DNA of 64,000 nt from Posidonia oceanica. Its lineage: Eukaryota; Streptophyta; Magnoliopsida; Alismatales; Posidoniaceae. This document shows positions 1 to 10,132 of the stretch, one piece after another. The stretch lies in contig JAZBRS010000026.1 of NCBI GenBank assembly GCA_037176725.1, positions 59,126,501 through 59,190,500 on the forward strand, in the 5' to 3' direction. The position numbers and the translations under genes were made by a program. The notes below the pieces were generated by a model, which searched no databases, was not told the DNA's origin, and worked only from the letters and a program-made list of their open reading frames with translations. How positions within the stretch are numbered: position 1 is the stretch's first letter; each line of letters starts with the position of its first letter.

Positions 1-1
1 G

Positions 2-760
2 CCTTTTACATTAGAGTTGCTGCCATCGGACGCGCCCGTGAACCAGATCATGCAGATCCCAAGGGCAGCAATCCGTCTTGCAGCCGGGCCAGTGCCGCAG
101 GCCCCCGGCGCCTACTACGTCGACTCCCCCTCGGACGAGGAAGAAGGAGTGGCGATAGAAGCCCAGGTCGATTCTTGGATGTCTGACTTAGAGCTACTCT
201 ATCAAGAACAGATCAAGTCGATAGCAGAAGACCTGGCAGAGCATCAAGCCGCAGAAAGGAAAGGGAAAGCCGTGGTTACGGACCCTCCTCTGCAAGAAGA
301 CCATGCCTCTATCATGGTCCTGGAAGAAGACTCAGCAGCGCCGGACTCCCCTAGACCGGATGAGCTCATTACACTCCGATCAGAAGGCGGGTCTAGGTGG
401 TTTGTGCAACACATGCCTCATTTGAGCAGCATAGCGAGCGGCAATGCCCAAATCAGCCACCAGTCCGGCATACCCTCCCCAAGCACACTGGAAGACCCGG
501 AGGAGGAAGCATCAGCAGTGCAAGCAGCAGCAGTAACAGAGCAGAAAGCAGAATCAGTAACGAAGCTGTCAGCAGCCTCAGCAGCAGAACAGTCAGCAGC
601 ATCAACAGCAGAATCAGCAAGGCCCTCAGCAGAATCAGCAGAGCACTCAGCAGAATTAGTTAGGCCAGAGCAAACAGCAGAAGGAGTTGCTGGGACGGAG
701 GTCGCGCACCAAGGCTACAAGAACACTAGAGTAAGCGTGACCATCCTGAAGTGTCACTAG
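2..760 (+). pseudogene. pol linker upstream of RT (acidic, low-complexity), 5'-truncated by the window
   Basis: This frame is open from base 2, so it continues a polyprotein that begins outside the window; the first Met at 17 is only the first ATG seen. It is acidic, with a DSPSDEEEG segment near residue 37, and has an Ala/Ser/Glu-rich run near residues 165-215. Such linkers lie between protease and RT in Tat polyproteins and have no enzymatic motif. It ends at an in-frame TAG (758-760). The same frame continues through a second stop, TGA 845-847, directly into the RT segment, so these look like nonsense mutations within one polyprotein rather than a gene end. No protease active-site motif is visible. 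Confidence 0.65.
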
Positions 761-847
761 GGCCAAGCAGCGGAACACATGCACTCTTTCGACATCACAA
801 GTCCTTCCTTTGAGAAAGAGATCCTTTCGGAACTTATTGCTTATTGA

Positions 848-1823
848 GAGGAGGATGATACGGGCATGGATGAGACTGATGAATCATTGCCCGAGTTCCG
901 GCCCTATGACGACGACCCAGAAGGCCCCAACCTCCATGTTGAAGAAGAAACAGAGGTTGTCAACATCGGCACAGCTGAGGAAGTCAGAGAAGTTCGTATC
1001 AGTGCCCAGCTGTCCTCCCAGGCTCGAGCAGAGTTCATCGCATTCCTGAAAGAATATGCGGATGTCTTCGCCTGGAGTTACGAGGATATGGTCGGCCTTG
1101 ACATAGAAGTAGTGGTGCACAATCTGCCCTTAAACCCGGATGCCAAGCCAGTGAAGCAGAAACTAAGAAGATGGCAACCACAGTGGCTGCTCATGATCAA
1201 AGAAGAGATAATGAAGCAGCTCAGGGTCAACTTTCTGAAGGTCGTTCTTTATCCTGAATGGCTGGCAAATATTGTACCTGTGCCCAAGAAAGATGGCCGA
1301 ATCCGGATCTGCATCGACTACAGGGACCTGAACAAGGCGAGTCCCAAGGACGACTTTCCATTGCCTCACATTGACGTCCTAGTCGACAATACAGCGGGCC
1401 ACAAGATGCTCTCCTTCATGGACGGCTTTTCTGGATACAATCAAATCAAAATGGCAGAAGAAGACATGGAAAAGACTTCATTCATCACCCCTTGGGGAGT
1501 CTTCTGCTACCAAGTCATGCCGTTCGGCCTGAAAAATGCTGGTGCGACCTATCAGAGGGCCATGACTGCGCTGTTCCACGACCTCATGCACCAAGAAGTA
1601 GAGGTCTATGTAGACGACATGATTGCTAAAACCAAAGAGCCTGAAGATCATCTTACCTGTCTCAAAAAGCTCTTTGACCGTCTACGGAAGTACAAGCTGC
1701 GCCTGAATCCCAAGAAGTGCGTATTCGGGGTGTCTTCTGGCAAATTGCTCGGCTACATTGTTAGCCAAAGGGGGATTGAGGTGGACCCGTTGAAAGCACA
1801 AGCCATCGTGGACATGCCACCCC
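848..1823 (+). pseudogene. pol: reverse transcriptase segment
   Basis: Ty3/gypsy reverse transcriptase, which copies element RNA into cDNA in cytoplasmic virus-like particles. Counting from Met 866, the palm has FMDGFSG with its Asp at residue 186 and the catalytic YVDD at 248-251; PVPKKDGRIRICIDYRDLN and MPFGLKNAGATYQ are also clear. The frame is shared with the linker upstream across stops at 758 and 845. It breaks in a run of five C at 1820-1824: downstream RT thumb and RNase H codons continue in a different frame, as expected for loss of one base there. The catalytic residues look intact, but the frameshift separates RT from its RNase H. Confidence 0.9.
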
Positions 1824-1824
1824 C

Positions 1825-3063
1825 AGGACTGAAAAAGAAGTCAGAAGTCTGCTTGGGCGTTTACAATATATTAGCCGCTTCATTGCACAGCTTACGCCCA
1901 TCTGCGAGCCCATATTCAAGCTCTTGAAGAAGAATGCGCAGATTCACTGGAGCGAGGAGTGTCAGGCTGCATTTGCCAAGATCAAGCAGCTGCTGATCAA
2001 GCCTCCTGTCCTGGTCCCGCCTACACCAGGGAGACCTTTGCTTCTCTACCTTTCTACCACGCAGCATTCCATGGGCGCCGTCTTGGGCCAACATGACGAA
2101 TCTGGTAGAAGGGAGCGCGCCATCTATTACCTGAGCAAGAAGTTTAATGAATGCGAAGCCAGGTACAGTACACTAGAGAAGACCTGTTTGTCCCTTGTCT
2201 GGGCTGCACAGAAACTAAGGCACTACATGATGGCATACCTAGTACAGCTCTTATGCCGGCATGATCCTATCAAGTTCCTTTTCCAAAAGCCGGCCATGGT
2301 GGGCAGATGTGCTAAGTGGCAGGTGTTATTGTCTCAGTACGACATCACTTTTGTCACACAGAAATCCATGAAGGGTCAGGCCATGGCAGACCATCTTGCT
2401 GACCTTCCTCTGCCTGAATACCAACCCCTCCAAACACAGTTCCCTGATGAAGACATTCTCTTTGCAATGGAGGACTCTGAGCAGAAAGATCCTGAGAAAC
2501 AAGAGGAATGGCAGCTCTACTTTGATGGTGTAGTCAACAAAAAGGGCCGAGGCGTAGGCGCAGTACTGACCACGCCCCAGGGACAGATGATTCCCTTCGC
2601 GAGGAAGCTGACTTTCGCATGCACAAACAATGAAGCGGAGTATGAAGCATGCATCTTAGGGTTGAAAGTCGCCCTCGAACATGAGGCGCAGAAGCTGCAT
2701 GTGCACGGTGATGCCATGCTGGTAATTTCTCAAGTGAACGGCGACTGGAGGACAAAAGATCCCAAGCTTGTGCCATATCACGAACACCTGCTGAGGCTGA
2801 TGGAAGAATTTGAGAGCATCTGCTTCACATACATGAACAGAGCCAAGAACGCGTATGCAGACGCATTGGCAACTTTGGCATCCTGGCTCACTATATCTGA
2901 AGACAGTGCAGTGGATGTATCTGTTACTCGCATTGAGCAGCCTGCATATTGCCTAAAAATAGAAGAGGCGGATCCAGCAGAGGAGCAGCCTTGGTATCGA
3001 GAAATAAAATCTTTCCTAGAGCCTGGCAGCTTTCCTCCCGATACCGTAGCAGCAGACAAGTGA
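1825..3063 (+). pseudogene. pol: RT-linked RNase H followed by a second (archaeal-type) RNase H
   Basis: From the frame break, the RT connection leads into a Ty3-type RNase H (about residues 28-170 counted from Met 1924). Its usual first acidic residue is not seen in LYLSTTQHSMGAVLGQ, so this domain appears degenerate. A second RNase H follows at about residues 195-320, with D201 in YFDGVVNKKG, E239 in NNEAEYEA, D263 in HGDAM and D313 in YADALATLAS, so a full acidic set is present. In the Tat lineage the added archaeal-type RNase H is thought to compensate for the degenerate one. The segment ends at an in-frame TGA (3061-3063); the integrase continues in the same frame, so this is a nonsense mutation. 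Confidence 0.88.
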
Positions 3064-4233
3064 ACTCTGGCGCGTCTGGCGTCAAAGTATGTGTTGGGGG
3101 CTGGGCAGCTGTACAGAAGGTCATACAATCAGATGCTACTGCGCTGCCTGAACAAATCGGAGGCTGACATGCTGATGCTCCAAGTGCATGCGGGGACCTG
3201 TGGCCCGCACATGACCGGCGTCCTCCTGGCCAAGAAGATCATGCTCCAAGGATATTTCTGGCAGACCATGGAAGCCGACTGCTGCCGGTTCGTGCGTAGA
3301 TGCCACAACTGTCAGATTCATGGTAACTTCATCAAGGCCCCTCCACATCAGCTGCACAACATGTCCTCGCCGTGGCCTTTCTCCACCTGGGGGATCGATG
3401 TCATTGGCGCCATCCACCCTGCTGCTTCAAATGGTCATCGTTACATTCTGGTAGCGATCGATTACTTTACCAAATGGGTGGAAGCAGCCTCTTACAGAAC
3501 AGTCACCGCTGTGGCAACAGAAAAATTTATCAAGAACAATATCATTGCCCGATATGGGGTCCCGCACTCAGTCATCTCTGATAATGGCACAAACTTCATT
3601 GCCAAAAGGATCGAGGAATTCCTGCAAAGTCTCAAGATCAAGCATCATCGATCCTCGCCCTATCGGCCACAGATGAACGGAGCTGTGGAGTCTGCAAACA
3701 AGAACATTGTCAAGATTCTGAAGAAAATGGCAGAAACCCACAAGGATTGGCACGACAAGCTCCCATACGCACTCTGGGCGTACAGGACATCAATCCGAAC
3801 CTCTACAGGAGCCACCCCGTACTCTCTGGTGTACGGAATGGAAGCGGTGTTACCTGTTGAAGTAGAGATCCCCTCTCTGCGGATCCTACAAGAAGCTGAG
3901 TTGGAAGAGGCAGAATGGGTCGAAGACCGCTGCATCCAACTGAACTTAATTGATGAGCGCAGACTGCAAGCTATGCACAACGCTCACTGCTATCAGAAGC
4001 GGATGGCCAGAGCATTCTTGAAAAAGGTCCAGCCTAGAAGCTTTCAGCCAGGGGACCTTGTCTTGCGTGCCATTCATTTGCCTGACGGTCGAGGGAAATT
4101 CCGACCCAACAAGCGTGGCCCCTTCGTGGTCAAGCAGATCTTTTTGGGAGGCGCTGCAACTCTTGAGGATATGGACCGGGTCGAGCAGTCTGAGCCCGTC
4201 AACCTCTGCTCTCCAAAGAAGTACTATCAGTAG
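3064..4233 (+). pseudogene. pol: integrase
   Basis: Retroviral-type DDE integrase, which inserts the cDNA into host DNA. Counting from Met 3091, the zinc-binding HHCC set is H33, H40, C71, C74, and the catalytic triad is D103 (WGIDVIG), D164 (ISDNGTNF) and E200 (NGAVESANK), with the standard 35 residues between the last two. A GPY/F-like C-terminal part follows (about residues 320-350, LRAIHLPDGRGKFRPNKRGP). The domain is in frame with the RNase H block across the TGA at 3061-3063, and Met 3091 is internal, not a real start. The natural stop is TAG at 4231-4233. No chromodomain is visible, as expected for Tat. Confidence 0.92.
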
Positions 4234-5719
4234 CCGAAAGTGGCCCCGTTGCAGATGCCCTTCTCCCACTTGCACTCGCATTCTCACCTCCTGCCACATC
4301 TTTTCAAATCATCATCGTCATCCTTTCAACTCTTGCATTCTCTCTCTCCAAAATCATCATCGTCATCCTCTCAAGCATTGTATCTATGCCCGGTGATGAA
4401 AACCGGAAGTGCTTGCCTGCTCTGGAAAGAGTCACCCTACCTCACCTAGCACTACTCAGATGTCTTAGCTAGTGAGGGAGCCACCGCCAACGAGGACAGG
4501 CAAACCGCCTAATCTCGCAAGGACATACACCTCTAAGGGAGGAAAAAATGTTAGGATGTGAGTCTGGAAAAAGCGAGAGTAAACACCTAGGTTTGGGCAC
4601 ATCCAAGGAACAGAAGACGAAGACAGAAGCCGGCCCTAGAGATAGGGGTGTGCAGTCTAACCCTGCTCCTTCTACCCATCACACAGCAGACCCAAAACCT
4701 AAATCCATTACATTTCAAACACCCTCCTTTTGCCACCAAAATGGGGATAGCAAAAGCCTGAAAAAAAAAGAGAAAAGCAAAACAACAAGCAAAAAAAAAA
4801 GAGAAAAGAGATAGAACAAAAACTCAAAAAAGAAAAAAAAAACCAAGCAAAAAAAAAAACAACAACAAACAAAAAAAAGAAGAAGAAAAAAAATCCAGCC
4901 CGAAAAACACAGGCACCATTATCCCCCATGCTTCACTAGAGACCCCTAGCATGTCGAGCTTAAAAGAATCTACCACATCCCTTCAAGAGCAAACACTCAC
5001 CCTTCTCCTGGCTAGGGGCAGAGAAAGACTGCATACCTATGAGGGAGAAATCAATAAAAAAAAAGAGAGCTGAAAGAATAGGTGTAGGTCTTGAGAGTTT
5101 GGCCAAATAGCCTGTCCTCACCACACCACCACCTGTACAATGCCAACACCTGTTCCGGAGCGCCACCAGCAAGCCAAGAGTCTAGGTAGGGCCCAGTGAG
5201 TCAGGGACCACTCCCTTCCTTTGCAGCAGGCACCAAAGCACTCCGTATGCTGAGGGCATCCAAGCATACTCATCTATCCGAGCATACTCATCTATCCAAG
5301 CATGCTCATTCATCCAAGCATACTACTCATCTTCATAAGCATATCACCTGCATCATGCATACATGCATCTTTTTCTATCATTCCTTTTCCTATCAATTTC
5401 TCCCGCTCTGCAACGCGCTTCGGCCCTGAGACAGTGCTCCTCCCCAGCAGAGCATATCGACGCCACTTGAGCTGCGCTGGTCCAGATCTCCTGCCGGCCC
5501 TCGCCCCCGTGTCAGCAAGACTGCTGCATAATCCCCTTGTTTATCTGTGCTTAATTGCTATGTTCTGTTATTGACTGCTATGATGCATATGGAACTACAT
5601 TTTCAGTCTCAGCTTCTGCTTGTTGTCAATGACTACATACCTGCGAGATCTGACTGTTTATTGATAGCAGGTACCTTCAAGCTCTACAGCTATCAGCTTG
5701 TGTCTCTGCGATCAGCGCA
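4234..5719 (+). other. Spacer between integrase and PMD-like ORF
   Basis: Non-coding. It begins with short T/C-rich degenerate repeats (4290-4380), then a very A-rich stretch (about 4750-4890) that generates spurious Lys-rich or Phe-rich frames. A purine run at about 4533-4546 resembles a polypurine tract but no LTR follows it. The part around 5200-5270 has a reverse-complement counterpart near 63230-63290, upstream of the minus-strand PMD-like gene, so this spacer belongs to the element family and is not a later insertion. I see no gene in it. Confidence 0.6.
5257..5335 (+). repeat. Short tandem repeat, unit about 18 bp
   Basis: Four to five imperfect copies of a unit resembling AGCATACTCATCTATCC lie just upstream of the PMD-like ORF. 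I did not see an equivalent array at the homologous place in element IV, so the array may be specific to this copy. Confidence 0.7.
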
Positions 5720-6922
5720 ATGGGCTTCCCAACTCTGCTGACTCCCGCACATTGCTCGGAAACCCTGCGAGAATGGATCGGCAGGCTCACGCAAGAAGAC
5801 TGCGAGAAGCTGCGCCTCTGGGGGATCCCAACTAAACTGCTGAAGGCCGCTGACGTGGAAGTCAGCCGTCACCTTCTGTGTGCCGCCGCAAGATTCTGGA
5901 AACCGGCGCACCATGTCTTTCGCTTTGGCAAAACTGAGCTAACACCTACACTGGAAGAGGTGCGTCGGATCTGCGGCTTTTCCAAGATCTTGGGGCCGCC
6001 TGTTTTCATGAGGCGAGATGGATATCTCAAGGTCCTGAGCCAGCTAACTGGGCTCCCCACTCGAACCTGCCAACAGAAACTAATCTGCACCAGTGGGCCT
6101 GAACCTATGCTTCGCCTTGCGCACTTCGATGATATCATGAACAAGCGCGCAGAACTCGGAGATGAGCTGTGGCTCCGAGGATTTGTTATCCGCTTCCTAG
6201 GCGAGCTGATCTTTACTCATGGCCGACTAACGGTGGCCATTGAGGTTGCAGAAATTGCATTAACTGTGGTGACCCAGCACAAAGACCTGGCACCAGTTGT
6301 CCTGGTAGAGACCTATCGCGGGCTGGACCGCATCTCTCATCGCTGCCGCCACTTCCACGGTTGCGGAGCACTCATACAAGTCTGGCTGACCGCGCACTTA
6401 GAGATGAACCTCTTGCGCCCTCAAGTGCATGCCTTTGAAGCTTACTGCAGCAGCGCCCGTGCCAAGACAGACAAGAGCGTCAAAGAAGAATATGAGAAGC
6501 TATCAGCACTGACTGACAACGCTATAACCTGGCGTATTGTCCCCTCTGTAGCTGAGCCATTTACTGTCTTCTTCAGCGCGCGCGACGCGCGGCTGATCAT
6601 TCTACCAGGCTTCACAGCAGGCGTAGAGTACTATCCAATCAGGGTCATGCGCCAGTTCGGCTTCCAGCAGGGCGTCTTCATTGACAGTACAGCACCCGAG
6701 CTTCTACAGATGTACCCTCTCAGCACAACTGCCCCGACCAAGAAGCTCGCTAGTCTGATGCAGCATGGGGTCCTATCAACAGACATTGCAGCAGTGAGAG
6801 GTGTAGGATGCACCCCAGAATATGAAGCTGAAGTCCGAGAGCTCTGGCCTATTTCTGAGGTCCCGCCAGGCGGCCCCCTATTCCCCGACTCCAGGCAATC
6901 GAAGAAGGCCCGAACTGACTAG
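5720..6922 (+). CDS. Plant-mobile-domain-like protein carried by the retrotransposon
   Basis: A 400-codon intact ORF with protein-like composition. Key stretches are RFWKPAHHVFRFG (residues 58-70) followed by TPTLEEVRRICGF (75-87), the WxP-x-T/V-FxF ... TLEEV pattern of plant mobile domain (PMD) proteins; RHFHGCGAL and WLTAHLE lie in the middle, and the basic tail SKKARTD could be a nuclear signal. PMD proteins include host silencing factors (MAIN/MAIL family) and domains carried by retroelements and MULEs; the biochemical role in elements is unknown. It may also match the Pfam family DUF7745 (unverified recollection). It lies downstream of pol in the same orientation, with a broken homologue at 61353-62554 of almost identical length. 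The Met at 5720 was chosen because the homologue starts with the same MGFPTL. No transmembrane segment or signal peptide is seen. How it is expressed is unclear. Confidence 0.75.
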   Translation: MGFPTLLTPAHCSETLREWIGRLTQEDCEKLRLWGIPTKLLKAADVEVSRHLLCAAARFWKPAHHVFRFGKTELTPTLEEVRRICGFSKILGPPVFMRRDGYLKVLSQLTGLPTRTCQQKLICTSGPEPMLRLAHFDDIMNKRAELGDELWLRGFVIRFLGELIFTHGRLTVAIEVAEIALTVVTQHKDLAPVVLVETYRGLDRISHRCRHFHGCGALIQVWLTAHLEMNLLRPQVHAFEAYCSSARAKTDKSVKEEYEKLSALTDNAITWRIVPSVAEPFTVFFSARDARLIILPGFTAGVEYYPIRVMRQFGFQQGVFIDSTAPELLQMYPLSTTAPTKKLASLMQHGVLSTDIAAVRGVGCTPEYEAEVRELWPISEVPPGGPLFPDSRQSKKARTD

Positions 6923-7214
6923 GCCATTGTGCAATCATCATGTGGTCTTCTTTCAAGTCATGCTGTACATCTTTTGGCCTGTCACAGGCATTGTACTCAT
7001 CAAGTTTTATCAATGAAGACTGTTTCTGCTATCTGCTTGCACTTCAAGACTGTTCAATGCATTGCATATTCGTTATCATCATCATCTCAGGCCCTCAGGC
7101 TAGACTTGCAGCCATCACAATGCAGCAAAGTCCCCAGCACCCAATCCGGAGTCCAGAACCTCTGCGGAGCCGCGTCGTCAAGCTACGCCATCTGGCGTCC
7201 CCAGCTGATCGCCC

Positions 7215-7595
7215 CCAGCTGGATCATCATCCCCAGTGGGCTGGCACCCCAAACTGCTCGGCGAAAGGTCCGTCAACCTGTCATCCTCCTCAGCTGATCA
7301 TCCCCAGCAGAGTCCCCTGCGGGCTGGCACCCCAAACTGCTCGGCGAAAGGTTCGTCAACCTGTCATCCTCCTCAGCTGATCATCCCCAGCTGGGTCCCC
7401 TGCGGGCTGGCACCCCAAACTGCTCGGCGAAAGGTCCGTCAACCTGTCATCCTCCTCAGCTGATCATCCCCAGCTGGGTCCCCTGCAGGCTGGCACCCCA
7501 AACTGCTCGGCGAAAGGTCCGTCAACCTATCATCCTCCTCAGCTGATCATCCCCAGCTGAGTCCCCAGCGGGCTGGTACCCCAAACTACTCGTCT
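7215..7595 (+). repeat. 83-bp tandem repeat array in 3'UTR
   Basis: The word CTGATCATCCCCAG recurs at 7294, 7377, 7460 and 7543, exactly 83 bp apart, giving about 4.5 copies with few substitutions, so homogenisation is recent. The unit includes CCCAAACTGCTCGGCGAAAG. Overlapping ORFs here are translations of the repeat. Bases 6923-7214 between the PMD-like stop and the array hold no feature I recognise. Confidence 0.92.
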
Positions 7596-7655
7596 GACAA
7601 GCACGACAATCTTGTCATCACCCTCTGCTTTCGATGCCAAGGACGCGATGGCCAG

Positions 7656-7682
7656 CCCCTGGTGTCATCCCGACACCAAGGG
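7656..7682 (+). repeat. Hairpin in 3'UTR (CCCCTGGTGTC / GACACCAAGGG)
   Basis: Arms of 11 nt at 7656-7666 and 7672-7682 pair with one mismatch around a 5-nt loop. The second arm can alternatively pair with CCCCTTGGTATC about 15 nt further on. Equivalent hairpins with the GATACCAGGGG arm occur in elements II (30255-30288) and IV (about 60848-60878). Confidence 0.7.
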
Positions 7683-7740
7683 CATCTTTTGATCGCCCCT
7701 TGGTATCATTCTTCCCCTCTTTCTCCTATGATATTCCTGG

Positions 7741-8560
7741 TGTCATAGGATGATTTCTTCTCATCATTACCTCATCCCCTCTTTGCCGGCCGATAAGTCC
7801 GATATCTTATCAATCAATCATTCTCATCATTACCTCATCCCCTCTTTCTCATCATTACCTCATCTCCTCTTTCCCATCATTACCTCATCCCCCTCTTTAT
7901 CTCATCATTACCTCACCCCCTCTTTGCCGGCCGATAAGTCCGATATCTTATCAATCAATCATTCTCATCATTACCTCATCCCCCTCTTCATCTCATCATT
8001 ATCTCATCCCCCTCTTTCTCATCATTACCTCATCCCCCTCTTCATCTCATCATTATCTCATCTCCCTCTTTCTCATCATTACCTCATCCCCCTCTTCATC
8101 TCATCATTATCTCATCCCCCTCTTTCTCATCATTACCTCATCCCCCTCTTTATCTCATCATGATCTCACCCCCTCTTTAGCAATAACTCTCATCATGATC
8201 TCCCCCCCCTCTTTAGCAATAGTTCTCATCATTATCTCATCCCCCTCTTTCTCATCATTACCTCATCCCCCTCTTTATCTCATCATGATCTCACCCCTTC
8301 TTTAGCAATAACTCTCATCATGATCTCACCCCCCTCTTTAGCAATAACTCTCATCATGATCTCATCCCCTCTTTAGCAATAACTCTCATCATGATCTCAC
8401 CCCCTCTTTAGCAATAACTCTCATCATGATCTCATCCCCTCTTTAGCAGTAATTCTCATCATAATCTCACCCCCCTCTTTAGCAATAACTCTCATCATGA
8501 TCTCACCCCCCTCTTTAGCAATAGTTCTCATCATTATCTCGTCCCCTCCTATCAACAATC
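7741..8560 (+). repeat. Degenerate TCATCATTACCTCATCCCC(C)TCTTT array
   Basis: About 30 imperfect copies of a roughly 26-bp unit; the later part switches to a variant with AGCAATAACTCTCATCATGATC. Twice the array is interrupted by a GATAAG-x8-CTTATC hairpin (first at 7792-7811). The same array opens the element III copy at 32526. There is no coding potential; long Ser/His/Pro frames here are repeat translations. Confidence 0.9.
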
Positions 8561-9575
8561 AAGTACTCTCAGGCTGATATCCTAAACTATCAACAATCAA
8601 GCACTCTCAGGCTGATAACCTAAACTATCATCTGGGTCGATCCATGGTTGGCCCACAGTTGTGTTATACGGCTGACATCCAGTAACTGTCCCTTGCAATT
8701 GCGGTTTCCAGTTGATAGGTCTGTAAACTATCCGCTAGTTGATAGGTCTGTAAACTATCCACCAGTTGATAGGACTGTAAACTATCGTTAGGCTGATATC
8801 CTAAACTATCACCAGCAATTGCATTATACGGCTGATATCCCGTAACTATCCCTCATCATTGCGCGTTCCAGTTGATAGGCCTGTAAACTATCTGCCAGTT
8901 GATAGGACTGTAAACTATCGTTCCAGTTGATAGGACTGTAAACTATCATCAGGCTGATATCCTAAACTATCACGCGCAATCATGTTATACGGCTGACACC
9001 CAGTAACTGTCCCTCGCAATGCCGTTTCCAGTTGATAGGACTGTAAACTATCTGCCAGTTGATAGGACTGTAAACTATCCGCCAGTTGATAGGTCTGTAA
9101 ACTATCGCTCCAGTTGATAGGACTGTAAACTATCCGGCATTTGCGTTATACGGCTGATACCCAGTAACTATCACTCATGGTTTGTGGCTTCCAGTTGATA
9201 GGTCTGTAAACTATCCGCCAGTTGATAGGTCTGTAAACTATCCGCTAGTTGATAGGTCTGTAAACTATCTGCTAGTTGATAGGTCTGTAAACTATCCGCC
9301 AGTTGATAGGACTGTAAACTATCCCACACAACCATGTTATACGGCTGATATCCAGTAACTATCACTCACAACTGCTCCAGGCTGATAACCTAAACTATCA
9401 CTCTAGGCTGATAACCTAAACTATCACTCCAGGCTGATAACCTAAACTATCACTCTAGGCTGATAACCTAAACTATCACTCCAGGCTGATAACCTAAACT
9501 ATCACTCTAGGCTGATAACCTAAACTATCACTCCCGGTTGATAGGACCGTAAACTATCCGGACGATAAGTCCGTC
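8561..9575 (+). repeat. 26-27 bp GATAG...CTATC hairpin-repeat array
   Basis: About 35 units, each with a GATAG (or GATAA/GATAT) arm and a CTATC arm separated by 8-10 nt, for example GATAG 9197-9201 and CTATC 9211-9215. Three sub-types alternate: GTTGATAGGTCTGTAAACTATC, GGCTGATATCCTAAACTATC and CGGCTGATATCCAGTAACTATC-like. The array ends with GATAAG...CTTATC near 9563-9582. Element III has the same order of sub-types at 33051-33965, so the mosaic predates the split of the two copies. Confidence 0.92.
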
Positions 9576-10132
9576 ACCTTATCACCCTTTTTGGCGTGAC
9601 CTTGCCCCAGGAAGGCAAAGTCATGCACCTCCTTTTTTGCGATAGGAGAGTTGGCCCCTCTCCCCTCGCATCCCTCTTTTCTCTTCTGCTAGCTCGCTCC
9701 CCGGGCGGGGACGAGCTGCACCTTGTTTTTCCCCTGCTTTGTCGCGCAAGTCTGGCCTTCCTACCGGATCCTTGCACCACATCGCGTCCTTTAGCATTTT
9801 CTCTTGCATCATTTCTGCATCTTCTCAGCTAGCGTTGCATACTACTTTAGTATCATTGACCTCACTTGCACAGCATCAGCATTTTCTTCTAATTGGCTAA
9901 CTTTTGTACTAACTCTTGCATTGCATTTGCATTAGCACGCATTACACTCTTAACATTCATCCATCTGCACCCTGCATTTTGCATTGCGGCAACGGGCTAC
10001 GATCTTCGGTGCATCCGCCGAATAAGTAGCTCACGCCCATAGCAAATCACAGCTCCCGCCGGTCAGATGGGGTGTCTTGTCAACCCTGAGCAGCGGCCTC
10101 ACTCCGCTTGACCTTGCTCAGGGAGGGGCATC
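9576..10132 (+). other. 3'UTR end, unique stretch up to the LTR
   Basis: Non-coding sequence between the hairpin array and the LTR, closely matched at 33966-34535 in element III and, on the other strand, partly at 28587-28800 in element II. It is pyrimidine-rich and contains dispersed TTGCAT words. It ends in a large dyad (10066-10147) and the polypurine tract. Confidence 0.7.
10121..10132 (+). promoter_or_regulatory. Polypurine tract (plus-strand priming site), element I
   Basis: GGGAGGGGCATC lies immediately 5' of the LTR start TGTTGACACC. The same purine tract and spacing precede the LTRs of elements II (minus, 28587-28598), III (34524-34535) and IV (minus, 58526-58537), and a related GGAGGGACATC precedes the gag-only LTR at 46260. 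Position and conservation identify it as the primer for plus-strand DNA synthesis. Confidence 0.85.

Noticed and set aside
4533..4560. Purine run AAGGGAGGAAAAAATG as a second polypurine tract
   Set aside because: No LTR start follows, and the true tract of this element is at 10121-10132.
8561..9575. CRISPR-like pattern of short repeats with short spacers
   Set aside because: The spacers are themselves repeat variants, there are no cas genes, and the whole lies in a plant retrotransposon 3'UTR.
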